Part shown: in pieces, positions 55,330 through 63,583 of the stretch
Layout of the letters: each line of letters starts with the position of its first letter
Position numbering within the stretch: the first letter of the stretch is position 1
Made by a program: the position numbers and the translations under genes
Notes under the pieces: model-generated
Told to the model about the DNA's origin: nothing
What the model saw: only the letters and a program-made list of their open reading frames with translations
Database searches by the model: none
NCBI GenBank assembly: GCA_902619615.1
Contig: CACNFD010000008.1
Span: forward strand, 1-64,000
Length of the DNA: 64,000 nucleotides
Direction: 5' to 3'
Source of the DNA: an uncultured SAR116 cluster alpha proteobacterium
GTDB lineage: Bacteria > Pseudomonadota > Alphaproteobacteria > Puniceispirillales > Marisalimonadaceae

Positions 55330-56745
55330 CTAGAAGTTTGGTAATACTGGTTCAATTTTGGGGTAATATTTCTCTAAATCATATCCAACATTTAATAACA
55401 AATCTTCGCGAAACTTTCTGGAAATAAATTGTACTCCTAGTGGGGTTTTTTGTTTTGTTTGGCTAGTTGCAAAAGATAGCCCAGGTAGTCCCATATATGG
55501 AGGTGCTATTTGAGGTAGCATAGAATCAAAAACTAAATCAAAGGATTCTTCTGATTCTAAATCCTTTAAATCTGGAAATGGAATGTCTCCTGTAATTGGA
55601 CATAATATTATAGGGTATTGATCAAAAAATTTATTCCATTCTCTGCTGATTCTTGCTCTTTGTTGCAATGAGTCCATAAATTTTTCTAAACTAGTATCAG
55701 GGCATCTTCTAGACATTTGGCTATAAATAAAATTTGAATCAGGGTCATTTTCTTTTGTAATAGCTTCTCCGCCAGTTCTTCTAAATTCACCTAGCCATAA
55801 GGTTGCTTGGAATTTTGCTGCTTCTTGAAAGTTTGGCGCTTTAGGTTCTTCTATAACCCATCCTGAATCCTCAAGTCTTTTAGCAACAAGGCCTAATTCT
55901 GCTGATATTAAAGGATCAATTTTTAGGCCTTCAATTTTTCTTAATAATGCTATTTTTTTTTCAGGCATAGGTAAAGAAAATGGTAATGGTGTCCACCAAG
56001 GGTCATCATAATTTTCCCTGCTCATTACTTTTAGGGCTAATTCTAGATCTTTTATGGAACGTGCTAATGGTCCAGACACTGCCATTATTTGCCCCCCAAT
56101 ATGTCTGTCTGGGGTAGTATAATTTATCATTGGAACTCGGCCAATACTTGGTCTTAATCCGTGAATTCCACAGGCATATGCAGGGTAACGAATTGATCCA
56201 GCTATATCAGTGCCGTGACCAATTGCTCCCATACCTGCTGCAGTTGCAGCAGCGGCACCGCCAGATGATCCGCCGGGTGTAATATTTTTATTATGAGGAT
56301 TGAAAGTATGGCCGTGCAAACTGTTTCTGGTAAACCAGTGAATACTGAAAGCTGGTGTATTAGTTTTCCCTAACATTAAAGCATCAGAATTTCGAAGATT
56401 TTTTACTACAGGACTATCTTTTTTTGCAACTAGATCTTTTTGTATTCGTAGACCATTGGTGCTAGGATAACCAATTTGATCAGTATTAACTTTTATTGTA
56501 GTAGGAACTCCAGCAAGTGTCCCAATATTTTCACCATCCTTAATTTTTTTATCTATAATTTTTGCCTGCTTTTTTGCGTCTTCGAAGGTTTCAACTACTA
56601 TTGCGTTTATTTTAGGATTTATTTTTTCTATATGCTCAATAAGGTTGTTGCATATTTCAGTAGCTGATACTTCTTTTTTATTTAATAAAGCAGAAATTTC
56701 ATAACCATTAATTTTCCAGAAATCTTTCAATTTACAATCTCCCAA
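55330..56745 (-). CDS. Amidase signature family protein
   Basis: A 471-residue amidase with the Ser-cisSer-Lys triad: K85 in GVPTTIKVNTD, S160 in TPGGSSGG and S184 in TDIAGSIRYP. The spacing between the two serines (24) is that of the family. These enzymes hydrolyse amides, including indoleacetamide, aryl amides and the Gln-tRNA reaction of GatA. Absence of gatB/gatC neighbours argues against GatA. Substrate unknown. Confidence 0.92.
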   Translation of the reverse strand: MGDCKLKDFWKINGYEISALLNKKEVSATEICNNLIEHIEKINPKINAIVVETFEDAKKQAKIIDKKIKDGENIGTLAGVPTTIKVNTDQIGYPSTNGLRIQKDLVAKKDSPVVKNLRNSDALMLGKTNTPAFSIHWFTRNSLHGHTFNPHNKNITPGGSSGGAAAATAAGMGAIGHGTDIAGSIRYPAYACGIHGLRPSIGRVPMINYTTPDRHIGGQIMAVSGPLARSIKDLELALKVMSRENYDDPWWTPLPFSLPMPEKKIALLRKIEGLKIDPLISAELGLVAKRLEDSGWVIEEPKAPNFQEAAKFQATLWLGEFRRTGGEAITKENDPDSNFIYSQMSRRCPDTSLEKFMDSLQQRARISREWNKFFDQYPIILCPITGDIPFPDLKDLESEESFDLVFDSMLPQIAPPYMGLPGLSFATSQTKQKTPLGVQFISRKFREDLLLNVGYDLEKYYPKIEPVLPNF

Positions 56746-56867
56746 ATAATTTGAACTTTATTTCATTATAAAAAAATAAGAAACAGTTTTTAAAAAAAGA
56801 AAAAAATTGTGTAGGCTAATTAAAATATTAATGTATTTTGTTCTTTATTAGGGAGATAAAGTTTAAA

Positions 56868-57170
56868 ATGGAATTACGAAAATGGCATGAGAGACCTGAG
56901 AGCTCCACAGAAAAGATTAAGGATCAAAAAGTACTTGATGGGAAAAATTTTTTAAAATTAGCAGATCATTTTATTTCTTTTGCAAACACCAAAAATAAAA
57001 CTATAAAATCAACTGATCTTAACTACATAATGCTTTATGCTGCTGCTCGATATTCTGCTCATGTTGGGAAGAACGTTTTAGAAACAGATAATCATGAAGA
57101 TTATGTAAAGCACATGTCAGAACAATTTATAGATATGATACGCGAGCATTTAGCTGATCCAAACTTATAG
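56868..57170 (+). CDS. DUF5076-like small protein
   Basis: A 100-residue protein (ELRKWHERPESSTE start, YIMLYAAARYSAHVG, C-terminal MSEQFIDMIREHLADPN) resembling DUF5076, a conserved alphaproteobacterial family of unknown function. The ATG follows GGGAGAT; the frame extends ten codons upstream without support. It heads the plus-strand run leading into the DUF6494-Mrp cluster, 39 bases before it. Confidence 0.78.
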   Translation: MELRKWHERPESSTEKIKDQKVLDGKNFLKLADHFISFANTKNKTIKSTDLNYIMLYAAARYSAHVGKNVLETDNHEDYVKHMSEQFIDMIREHLADPNL

Positions 57171-57209
57171 AATAGTTTTGCTTTAACAAAATTTTTAAGG
57201 AGAAAGTTT

Positions 57210-57449
57210 ATGAGTGATAAAAAAGATATGTCAGATATGACGGTTTCAGAAATTAGTTATAGGAAATTTTTAAAAAATCTAGGTGTTACAACACATAAAG
57301 AAATTGAAAAATTAATTAACAAAAAAATAGCTGATGGTGAATTGAGTCCTAACGCTAATCTTGATATTACAGCTAACATCACAATTGACGAGTTAGGTCT
57401 TAATCATTCAGTTTCTTCAACATTATCATTACCAGGAAAAAATGACTGA
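57210..57449 (+). CDS. DUF6494-like small protein
   Basis: A 79-residue protein (VSEISYRKFLKNLGVTTHKEIEKLI core, then an alternating hydrophobic strand and a GLNHSVSSTL end). It fits the family I know as DUF6494, which is regularly found beside Mrp in alphaproteobacteria; the number is from memory. AAGGAGAAAG precedes the ATG. It overlaps mrp by eight bases, so the pair is translationally coupled. Function unknown. Confidence 0.75.
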   Translation: MSDKKDMSDMTVSEISYRKFLKNLGVTTHKEIEKLINKKIADGELSPNANLDITANITIDELGLNHSVSSTLSLPGKND

Positions 57450-58527
57450 ATTAAATAATGATTTAATATTAGATACCTTAAAAAAGGTTCAAGATCCCTC
57501 CCAGTCAAAGGATATTGTTACTTTAGGTTTAGTAGGTAATATTACCATTAAGGATAGTAACGTAGCAGTTACCTTAGAGGTTCCGGTTCATAGAGGAGCG
57601 TCAATGGAACCTATTAGAAAATTAGCACAACAAACTATTTTAAGGATTGATGGTGTTACTAGTGCTACGGTTGTAGTTACTGCTCATGATAATAAACACA
57701 ACAAAACTACAGATAATGTAAAAACTGATAAAACTGTTGAAAAAATAATAGAATCGAAAGTAAGGCGATTTATCGCAGTTGGTTCTGGTAAAGGTGGTGT
57801 AGGAAAATCAACTACTTCTGTAAATTTAGCTATTGCTCTAAAGCTTGAAGGATATAAGGTAGGTCTTCTAGATGCTGATGTTTACGGTCCCTCTCAGCCA
57901 AGGATGTTAGGAGTAAGTGGAAGACCTGCATCAGTTGGAGGAGATATGGTTGCCCCTCTTCAAAATTATGGAATAAGTCTAATGTCTATGGGGCTTTTAG
58001 TGCCTGATGATACCGCAATGATTTGGCGTGGTCCTATGGTGCAATCAGCATTAACGCAGATGTTAAATTCAGTTGCGTGGGGAAATCTTGACATAATTGT
58101 AATTGATTTACCACCTGGAACAGGAGATATTCAAATTTCTCTTGCTCAGCAAGTAAATCTAGCAGGCGCTGTCATAGTGTCCACTCCTCAAGATATAGCA
58201 TTGCTAGATGTTGTTAAAGCTTTAACAATGTTTCAAAAAGCGAATGTTCCAGTATTAGGAATGATTGAGAATATGTCATATTGGTCTTGTCCAGATTGTG
58301 GTAGAATAGATCATATTTTTGGAGAAGGCGGCGTAAAAGCTGAGGCAAAAAAAAGAGGAATTGAAATGTTAGGTGAAATACCAATAAGTTCTCAGGTAAG
58401 AAAGAGTTCCGATTCAGGTATTCCTATAATAATTTCTGAGCCAAAATCAGTTCAATCTAAAAATTATAGAAATATTGCAAAGGCTATTATCAAGTCTGTT
58501 AAAATAGATGAAGAGGAGTTAGTATGA
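57442..58527 (+). CDS. mrp: Mrp/ApbC-family iron-sulfur carrier ATPase
   Basis: A 361-residue Mrp. Residues 1-90 form the MIP18-like domain, 91-107 a charged linker, then a deviant Walker A GKGGVGKST (116-124), LDADVYGPSQPRM (switch I), IDLPPGTGD and the Fe-S-binding pair C283-x-x-C286 in SYWSCPDCG. It binds and delivers 4Fe-4S clusters. Being embedded among a ferredoxin-rich protein and DUF3305/3306 genes suggests it loads the formate-dehydrogenase-type machinery. It overlaps the next gene by four bases. Confidence 0.93.
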   Translation: MTELNNDLILDTLKKVQDPSQSKDIVTLGLVGNITIKDSNVAVTLEVPVHRGASMEPIRKLAQQTILRIDGVTSATVVVTAHDNKHNKTTDNVKTDKTVEKIIESKVRRFIAVGSGKGGVGKSTTSVNLAIALKLEGYKVGLLDADVYGPSQPRMLGVSGRPASVGGDMVAPLQNYGISLMSMGLLVPDDTAMIWRGPMVQSALTQMLNSVAWGNLDIIVIDLPPGTGDIQISLAQQVNLAGAVIVSTPQDIALLDVVKALTMFQKANVPVLGMIENMSYWSCPDCGRIDHIFGEGGVKAEAKKRGIEMLGEIPISSQVRKSSDSGIPIIISEPKSVQSKNYRNIAKAIIKSVKIDEEELV

Positions 58528-59288
58528 GTTTATATTATGAACTTGATCCAGCAGATGATAATGACCCACCGCTTCTACCGCCAATATTAACTCCGGTTGC
58601 GGTACCAGATAAAATCGAAGTTTTTAACAAAGCAATTTCTGCAGCTTCAAACAGTGAAGCAGGGACAGTATTTTATTCCGAGAGTACAGAATTTGTAGAA
58701 ATAGCTGTAGTTTTAAATCCAGAAGTAAAAAAGATTAAATGTAATCAAATGTTGTATGTAATGATGGTTGCAGCTGGAGACTCAATTGGTTCACTTGCTC
58801 CTCCTGAAGTAGTGGTTTCTTATTCTTATCCTGGGTTGATTTTTTTGAATCAGGGTGAGGCTGGTTTAGTAAAAATTGAAGTTTCTTCCTCAGCCAATGA
58901 AGATACTGTTCCTGACTGGATGGTGGTTGGATTAAAATTGAGACTTAATAACCAGCTTCAGATAGATGAAAATAATATTCAGCCAGATATAACATCTCTT
59001 GCGGATGAAGGCGCAGGTTTTGTCTCAAGAACAAGAGCTGTTGAATCTTTGTCTAGGCATTTTTTAGCTTGGATTAGTCAATGGGAAGACGAGGGCTTTA
59101 AACCTGTCGTAGATATGTGGAATTCTAGAAGAGAAAAAAATAAAGAGCTTATTTTGAAAAATCAAGAAAATGTCACGTGGGTTGGATTAGACGAAAATGG
59201 ATTAGCAATTGTCAAATCTAAAAATAAAGAAATATTCTTATCGCCAATTGAAATTACAAAAGAAATTGGAGAGATTAATTTAAGATGA
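58524..59288 (+). CDS. Biotin/lipoate ligase-like protein (probably non-catalytic)
   Basis: A 254-residue protein with an N-terminal biotin/lipoate-ligase-like fold (AGTVFYSES-EFVEIAVVLNPE, GDSIGSLAPPEVVVSYSYPGLIFLNQGEAG, VPDWMVVGLKL) and a C-terminal DUF4444-like part (FLAWISQWEDEGFKP, VTWVGLDENGLAIV). The canonical ligase motif GRGRxxRxW is not visible, so true ligase activity is doubtful. Coupled by ATGA to mrp and to the next gene. Its fixed neighbours argue for a role in maturation of the linked system. Confidence 0.82.
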   Translation: MSLYYELDPADDNDPPLLPPILTPVAVPDKIEVFNKAISAASNSEAGTVFYSESTEFVEIAVVLNPEVKKIKCNQMLYVMMVAAGDSIGSLAPPEVVVSYSYPGLIFLNQGEAGLVKIEVSSSANEDTVPDWMVVGLKLRLNNQLQIDENNIQPDITSLADEGAGFVSRTRAVESLSRHFLAWISQWEDEGFKPVVDMWNSRREKNKELILKNQENVTWVGLDENGLAIVKSKNKEIFLSPIEITKEIGEINLR

Positions 59289-59764
59289 AGTTTGCAAAAA
59301 CAATTCGTTTCGACAAATCGGATTTAAATATTTTCCCATTGGCTTCTGAAGAAGGTGAGTTAGCTGTGGTTGGCACTTTTAACTTTTATAATTTAAAGCA
59401 GCAAGATTTAAATGGTAAAATAAAGCAGGCATTCTCTAATGGTTTCATGGGCTGTAATACATTTGGTTATAGTACGTTTGTTAGTTTAGTGAATATTAGT
59501 AAAAAAGAATTACAACAACTAAAAATAGACTTAGGAAAGTATTTGGTTGATAATTTTGGTGCTCCAACAAAAGAGATGGCTGAAAAGGCGGCAACAGAAG
59601 AAATAAATTTTATGCTTGATTTGTGCAAAAATCATGAAATTGGAAGTCTTTTAAGTTTGACAAGAACTTGGGAAGATGAAGGAATTAAGGAAAAATTTAG
59701 AAATCTCCCTAAAGCTGACTCATGTGCAGAACAAAAAATATGGACTTTTGTTGATGAGAGTTAA
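59285..59764 (+). CDS. DUF6505-like protein
   Basis: A 159-residue protein (MKFAKTIRFDKSDLNIFPLASEEGELAV start, GFMGCNTFGYSTFVSLVNI, DNFGAPTKEMAEKAA). I recognise it as the alphaproteobacterial family listed as DUF6505 (from memory), always near the biotin/lipoate-like and DUF6352 genes. It contains Cys in GCNT and LCKN but no metal motif. Function unknown. Overlaps the previous gene by four bases. Confidence 0.78.
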   Translation: MKFAKTIRFDKSDLNIFPLASEEGELAVVGTFNFYNLKQQDLNGKIKQAFSNGFMGCNTFGYSTFVSLVNISKKELQQLKIDLGKYLVDNFGAPTKEMAEKAATEEINFMLDLCKNHEIGSLLSLTRTWEDEGIKEKFRNLPKADSCAEQKIWTFVDES

Positions 59765-59780
59765 TTCGGGGAATTAATTA

Positions 59781-60773
59781 ATGGTTAAAAACGATTTTTG
59801 GTTAACTTCTGGCTGGCATTTGTTAGATCAAAATGATGAGGGTCATTTAGTTCCTACTGAAGACTTTATGCGAGCATATTTCTATAGACCTGAGGTTGTA
59901 CCAATTGAAGAATCATGTGAAGCTGAAACTAAGCTGCATAAAAAATTGGTTGATAAACCTTTTGCTCTAGTTGAAAAAAAAGAACTTAACTCAATTAGAG
60001 ATAAAGACGTAATTTTCAACTATGAAGTTATATTAAAGTTTAGAGATTTTTTATCAAAGTATCCAACATTAGATAGTGCTTATCTTTCAATAGCAAGAGG
60101 ACAAGCTATAGACTTTCCTCCTCTTTTTGTAGATCAAATGGTTCAAATTATTTTAAGGAACATTCTCAATCAATCACCCTATGCTCTTCAAGTGAGGGCG
60201 TCAGAAATATTCTTTAGGACACAGGTTGTTACTATAGCAGAGGATGAAATAATGGTCGCAGATGAAGCTACAGTTCAACTTCAAGCTGAGAAAAAAATCA
60301 CTAAAGCAAATGATCCAAAACAATTTGAGGTTGACATAGATATTTTAAGAGAAAGCTCTGCTGACAATTATTGGAGTAGATCAGATAAATTCGACACCTC
60401 CATTGATCTTGCTTACACTAAACCAGGCTTAGATGCACTGGCACGAGTGATTGAAAAATGGGTTTATCATTTTCTTTCTATAGAAGTTTCAATAAAACCC
60501 ATGAAAAAAATTGAGGATGCAAATTGGTCATGGCACCTTGGTTTAGACAGTGATTCTAACAATATTTTAAACGATCTTTATAATGGAATTGACGTTGCTG
60601 ACGAAAGACTTAAACAGATACTATGTTTATTTCAACTTGATGCTGAAGACGGATTTGTTCAAAAAATGAATGGTAAGCCAGTATATGTTGGATTAGCAAT
60701 GAATGATAGTTCTAAGATAAAATTTAAACCTCAAAATATATTAACTAATTTACCTTTATTAAATACTTCTTAA
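59781..60773 (+). CDS. DUF6352-like protein
   Basis: A 330-residue protein with a typical start DFWLTSGWHLLD-NDEGHLVPTEDFMRAYFYRPEV, a mid-region IARGQAIDFPPLFVDQMVQIILRNIL, and WHLGLDSDSNNILNDLYNG near the end. It matches the family I know as DUF6352. No catalytic motif is visible. It ends in a 4-base TTAA overlap with the convergent ferredoxin-type gene. Confidence 0.8.
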   Translation: MVKNDFWLTSGWHLLDQNDEGHLVPTEDFMRAYFYRPEVVPIEESCEAETKLHKKLVDKPFALVEKKELNSIRDKDVIFNYEVILKFRDFLSKYPTLDSAYLSIARGQAIDFPPLFVDQMVQIILRNILNQSPYALQVRASEIFFRTQVVTIAEDEIMVADEATVQLQAEKKITKANDPKQFEVDIDILRESSADNYWSRSDKFDTSIDLAYTKPGLDALARVIEKWVYHFLSIEVSIKPMKKIEDANWSWHLGLDSDSNNILNDLYNGIDVADERLKQILCLFQLDAEDGFVQKMNGKPVYVGLAMNDSSKIKFKPQNILTNLPLLNTS

Positions 60774-62806
60774 TTCAAGTAATCATCAGTTGTTCTTGGT
60801 TTAGGTCGGTCTTGAGCATCAAGCATTTTATCATTTTCCTTAAACATTTCTCCAACACGGCAGTCTTCACACATTTTAAGCATTTCAGTCCTACCATCTT
60901 TTTCAAACATCGTATGAGTAGAGAGTTTTTCAATTATTCTTTCTATAGATTTAGTAGATCCAAAAGTTTTACCACAAACAATACAATCAAAAGGTTGATC
61001 CTCAATAATAACTTTTGCTGACATTGCGTTATCGTTTAAGTTGAATTGAGAGTTAAGAGATATTGCTTTTTCGGGACATGTTGCTACACATATACCACAT
61101 TGTAAGCAAGCATCTTCTCTGAATAAAAGTTGAGGAGAGTCTGGATTGTCCTGCAATGCGCCAGCAGGGCACGCACTTACGCATGATAAACAAATAGTAC
61201 AACTATCGATATTAACATCAACTGTCCCATAAGGTGAATTATTAGGTAATGGTATAATGTCTTTTTTATTGTTATTACTTTTTGATAAACCTTGTATTCC
61301 GGCTCTCAATATTCCTCTAGGTGCTCCAACTGCAACAAAAGAAGATGGTTTGATTTTGGTGTAACCATCTTTTTCATAAAATTTATCCCCAATTTTTTCA
61401 GGATCACTCTCTTCAATAAATGTAATTGATTTATTATCATTTTTTGCAACGCCAGAAAGTAAGGCATTGGCCAATTCAATTTCTTTTGGTAAGAAATCAA
61501 ATTCTTCAATTTTTTTTGGGTTTAGGAGTATAAAAATTTTTTTATATCCAATAGCTATCGAAGACACTAGAATATCATGACCAACTCTACCAACAGAATG
61601 CATTGAATAGGGTATCAAGTTAGCCGGCAAACCACTGCCATGTCTTGAAAGAATATTTATAACTTCATTTCCATAATCATTATCAAACAAAACTAAAGCA
61701 GGGTTTTTACCACCAGCTTTGATATAATTATCATGCAGGGTTGATAAATCACCTAATATAACTTCAAGGCTTGGATAATCAGTTTGAATAGCGCCAGATG
61801 GACAGACGGATCCGCAAAAACTACAACCACCGCATATACCTGGATCTACAGAAATAACGTCACCAGATGTTTGAATAGCACCTGCAGGGCAAACATCCAG
61901 ACATTTTGAACATCCAGTTTTTTCATTACGTGAATGTGCGCATAAACTCTCATTATAGTTTACATAAATTGGTTTTTCAAACTCCCCAATCATATCAATT
62001 GCTTTTGCAAAAATCTCTAGTAAGTCATTTGGACTATTTGTGCTTGCTCTAAAATAACCATCACGTTTGTGATCACCTGTAAACATAGGTGTGTTTTCAC
62101 TTAGATCTATTATTATGTCGCATTCACTATCTACTGATTCAAAAAAATCTCCAAACATCATATTTGATTTACTACTTGGAAGTGCTTCGGAAAAATTATT
62201 TATCTCAAGTTGGAATTGAGAAAAGTAACCTTGAGCTCTGTTTATATTTCCTTTTGTTATTTTGAAATTTTGAGGCTCTAAAACTATTTCGTCCTCACAA
62301 TTAGAAATCATTAGTGTTACACCAAGGTGTTTATTTAATTTTTTACAGAAATCAAAAGCAATACCAAGGGAGTCGTCACCATTTTTATAATTAGTGTAAA
62401 CAAAGCATCTTCCTAAAGAATTTAAAGTTAAACTTGGTGTTTTTTTTGTTTCATTGACAGATGAATTTATCAAAGCGCTTATTTTAGGAACGGATTTTTT
62501 ACCCTCTTTAGACCATCCTGCATATTCTCTTATATTAAAAGTTCCAGGTGGCTGAAAATTATTTTCTTCAGCTAAATTTTCAAAAATATCTTCTTGCTGA
62601 GTGCACGCAATTAGCAATTTTTTATTTTCTTTATTTCCTACTTTTAGTTCATCCAAAACAACATCTAATTCTGAACCGCATAAGTTGTTATGTATTTTAC
62701 ATTTACTATCTAATTGGCAAGCTTTTGATAATGCTTCATCATCAATATCCATTGTTGCTTCGCAATTGCAAATAAGTATTTTTTTATTATCAATTTCCAA
62801 AAACAA
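60770..62806 (-). CDS. Multi-cluster 4Fe-4S binding protein
   Basis: A 678-residue protein. An N-terminal domain has scattered cysteines (C13, C15, C30, C36, C43). A first ferredoxin module has C289, C299, C302, C306 and then C325, C328, C331, C335 (CGGCSFCGSVCPSGAI). A second near 550-600 has CTICLSCVSACPAGA and CLQCGICVATCPEKA. Two further CXXC pairs (CIVCGKTFGS and CEDCRVGEMF) close it. That allows at least four 4Fe-4S clusters. It is probably an electron-transfer subunit or scaffold linked to a formate dehydrogenase. It is the only minus-strand gene in this block. Confidence 0.9.
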   Translation of the reverse strand: MFLEIDNKKILICNCEATMDIDDEALSKACQLDSKCKIHNNLCGSELDVVLDELKVGNKENKKLLIACTQQEDIFENLAEENNFQPPGTFNIREYAGWSKEGKKSVPKISALINSSVNETKKTPSLTLNSLGRCFVYTNYKNGDDSLGIAFDFCKKLNKHLGVTLMISNCEDEIVLEPQNFKITKGNINRAQGYFSQFQLEINNFSEALPSSKSNMMFGDFFESVDSECDIIIDLSENTPMFTGDHKRDGYFRASTNSPNDLLEIFAKAIDMIGEFEKPIYVNYNESLCAHSRNEKTGCSKCLDVCPAGAIQTSGDVISVDPGICGGCSFCGSVCPSGAIQTDYPSLEVILGDLSTLHDNYIKAGGKNPALVLFDNDYGNEVINILSRHGSGLPANLIPYSMHSVGRVGHDILVSSIAIGYKKIFILLNPKKIEEFDFLPKEIELANALLSGVAKNDNKSITFIEESDPEKIGDKFYEKDGYTKIKPSSFVAVGAPRGILRAGIQGLSKSNNNKKDIIPLPNNSPYGTVDVNIDSCTICLSCVSACPAGALQDNPDSPQLLFREDACLQCGICVATCPEKAISLNSQFNLNDNAMSAKVIIEDQPFDCIVCGKTFGSTKSIERIIEKLSTHTMFEKDGRTEMLKMCEDCRVGEMFKENDKMLDAQDRPKPRTTDDYLN

Positions 62807-62945
62807 TCTCCCAAGATTGAGACAAGAACTTATTTAATTGTGGTATAATGTCAATTAATTTCTCATTACAAAAAAAATTTAGTTTGTTTTTTATTCTTAA
62901 TGTTGTTATTTAGCTCTCCTATCTAAGGTTAATAAATGAGGCATT

Positions 62946-63557
62946 ATGATAAGCTTAGAAAATAATAAGCATCTTTTATATGGTGTAAGAATCATTTTTG
63001 AAAAAAAAGAAATTGATAATCAATGGGAAAGTCATAAATGGATAGTTAATGATTTGATACCTCTTGATGTGACAAGTGGAGGAGGATATCCTCCAATTAA
63101 TGACGTTAAAATTCGTCCACTTTTAAATGATGTTTCTCCACAAAATAGTGATAATAAAAATTTATTTGTTGCAGATGCCTCAATTGACTTGCATCGCGCA
63201 GAGGCTGAAGGTTATGCTGAAAATCTTCAATCTTCAGACCCTTCAATATATATAGTTCTGAGAGATGGAGATTTAATTGAAGAAAATGAAAAAAAAAGTG
63301 ATGAGAAAAGAAATATTGACGTTCATTTAGCAGAAGTCTCACTATCTCCCTATCATATTCAAGATTATGAAGATTGTGGAGAAGATAAGGTTGAAAAAGT
63401 TCCATTATATGGTCCCATTTTACAGCTCTTAAATAAGTTTGTTAGTATTCACTTTCATCCTGAGGAGTTTAAAAAAAGAAAAAGAGATAAAAAAAATATT
63501 GATGAAAATATTCATCGAGGTGGGGATCAAAGACTAAAGAAAAATTATTATAACTAA
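62946..63557 (+). CDS. DUF3305 domain-containing protein
   Basis: A 203-residue protein whose first half (YGVRIIFEKKEIDNQWESHKWIVNDLIPL, later IYIVLRDGD and AEVSLSPYHIQDYEDCGEDKVEKVPL) follows the DUF3305 pattern; the tail (KKRKRDKKN) is highly basic. DUF3305 genes sit beside formate-dehydrogenase loci in alphaproteobacteria and their role is unknown. It is divergent from the ferredoxin-type gene and 26 bases before the DUF3306 gene. Confidence 0.85.
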   Translation: MISLENNKHLLYGVRIIFEKKEIDNQWESHKWIVNDLIPLDVTSGGGYPPINDVKIRPLLNDVSPQNSDNKNLFVADASIDLHRAEAEGYAENLQSSDPSIYIVLRDGDLIEENEKKSDEKRNIDVHLAEVSLSPYHIQDYEDCGEDKVEKVPLYGPILQLLNKFVSIHFHPEEFKKRKRDKKNIDENIHRGGDQRLKKNYYN

Positions 63558-63583
63558 TAATAGATTTTAAAGGTTAATTTATA

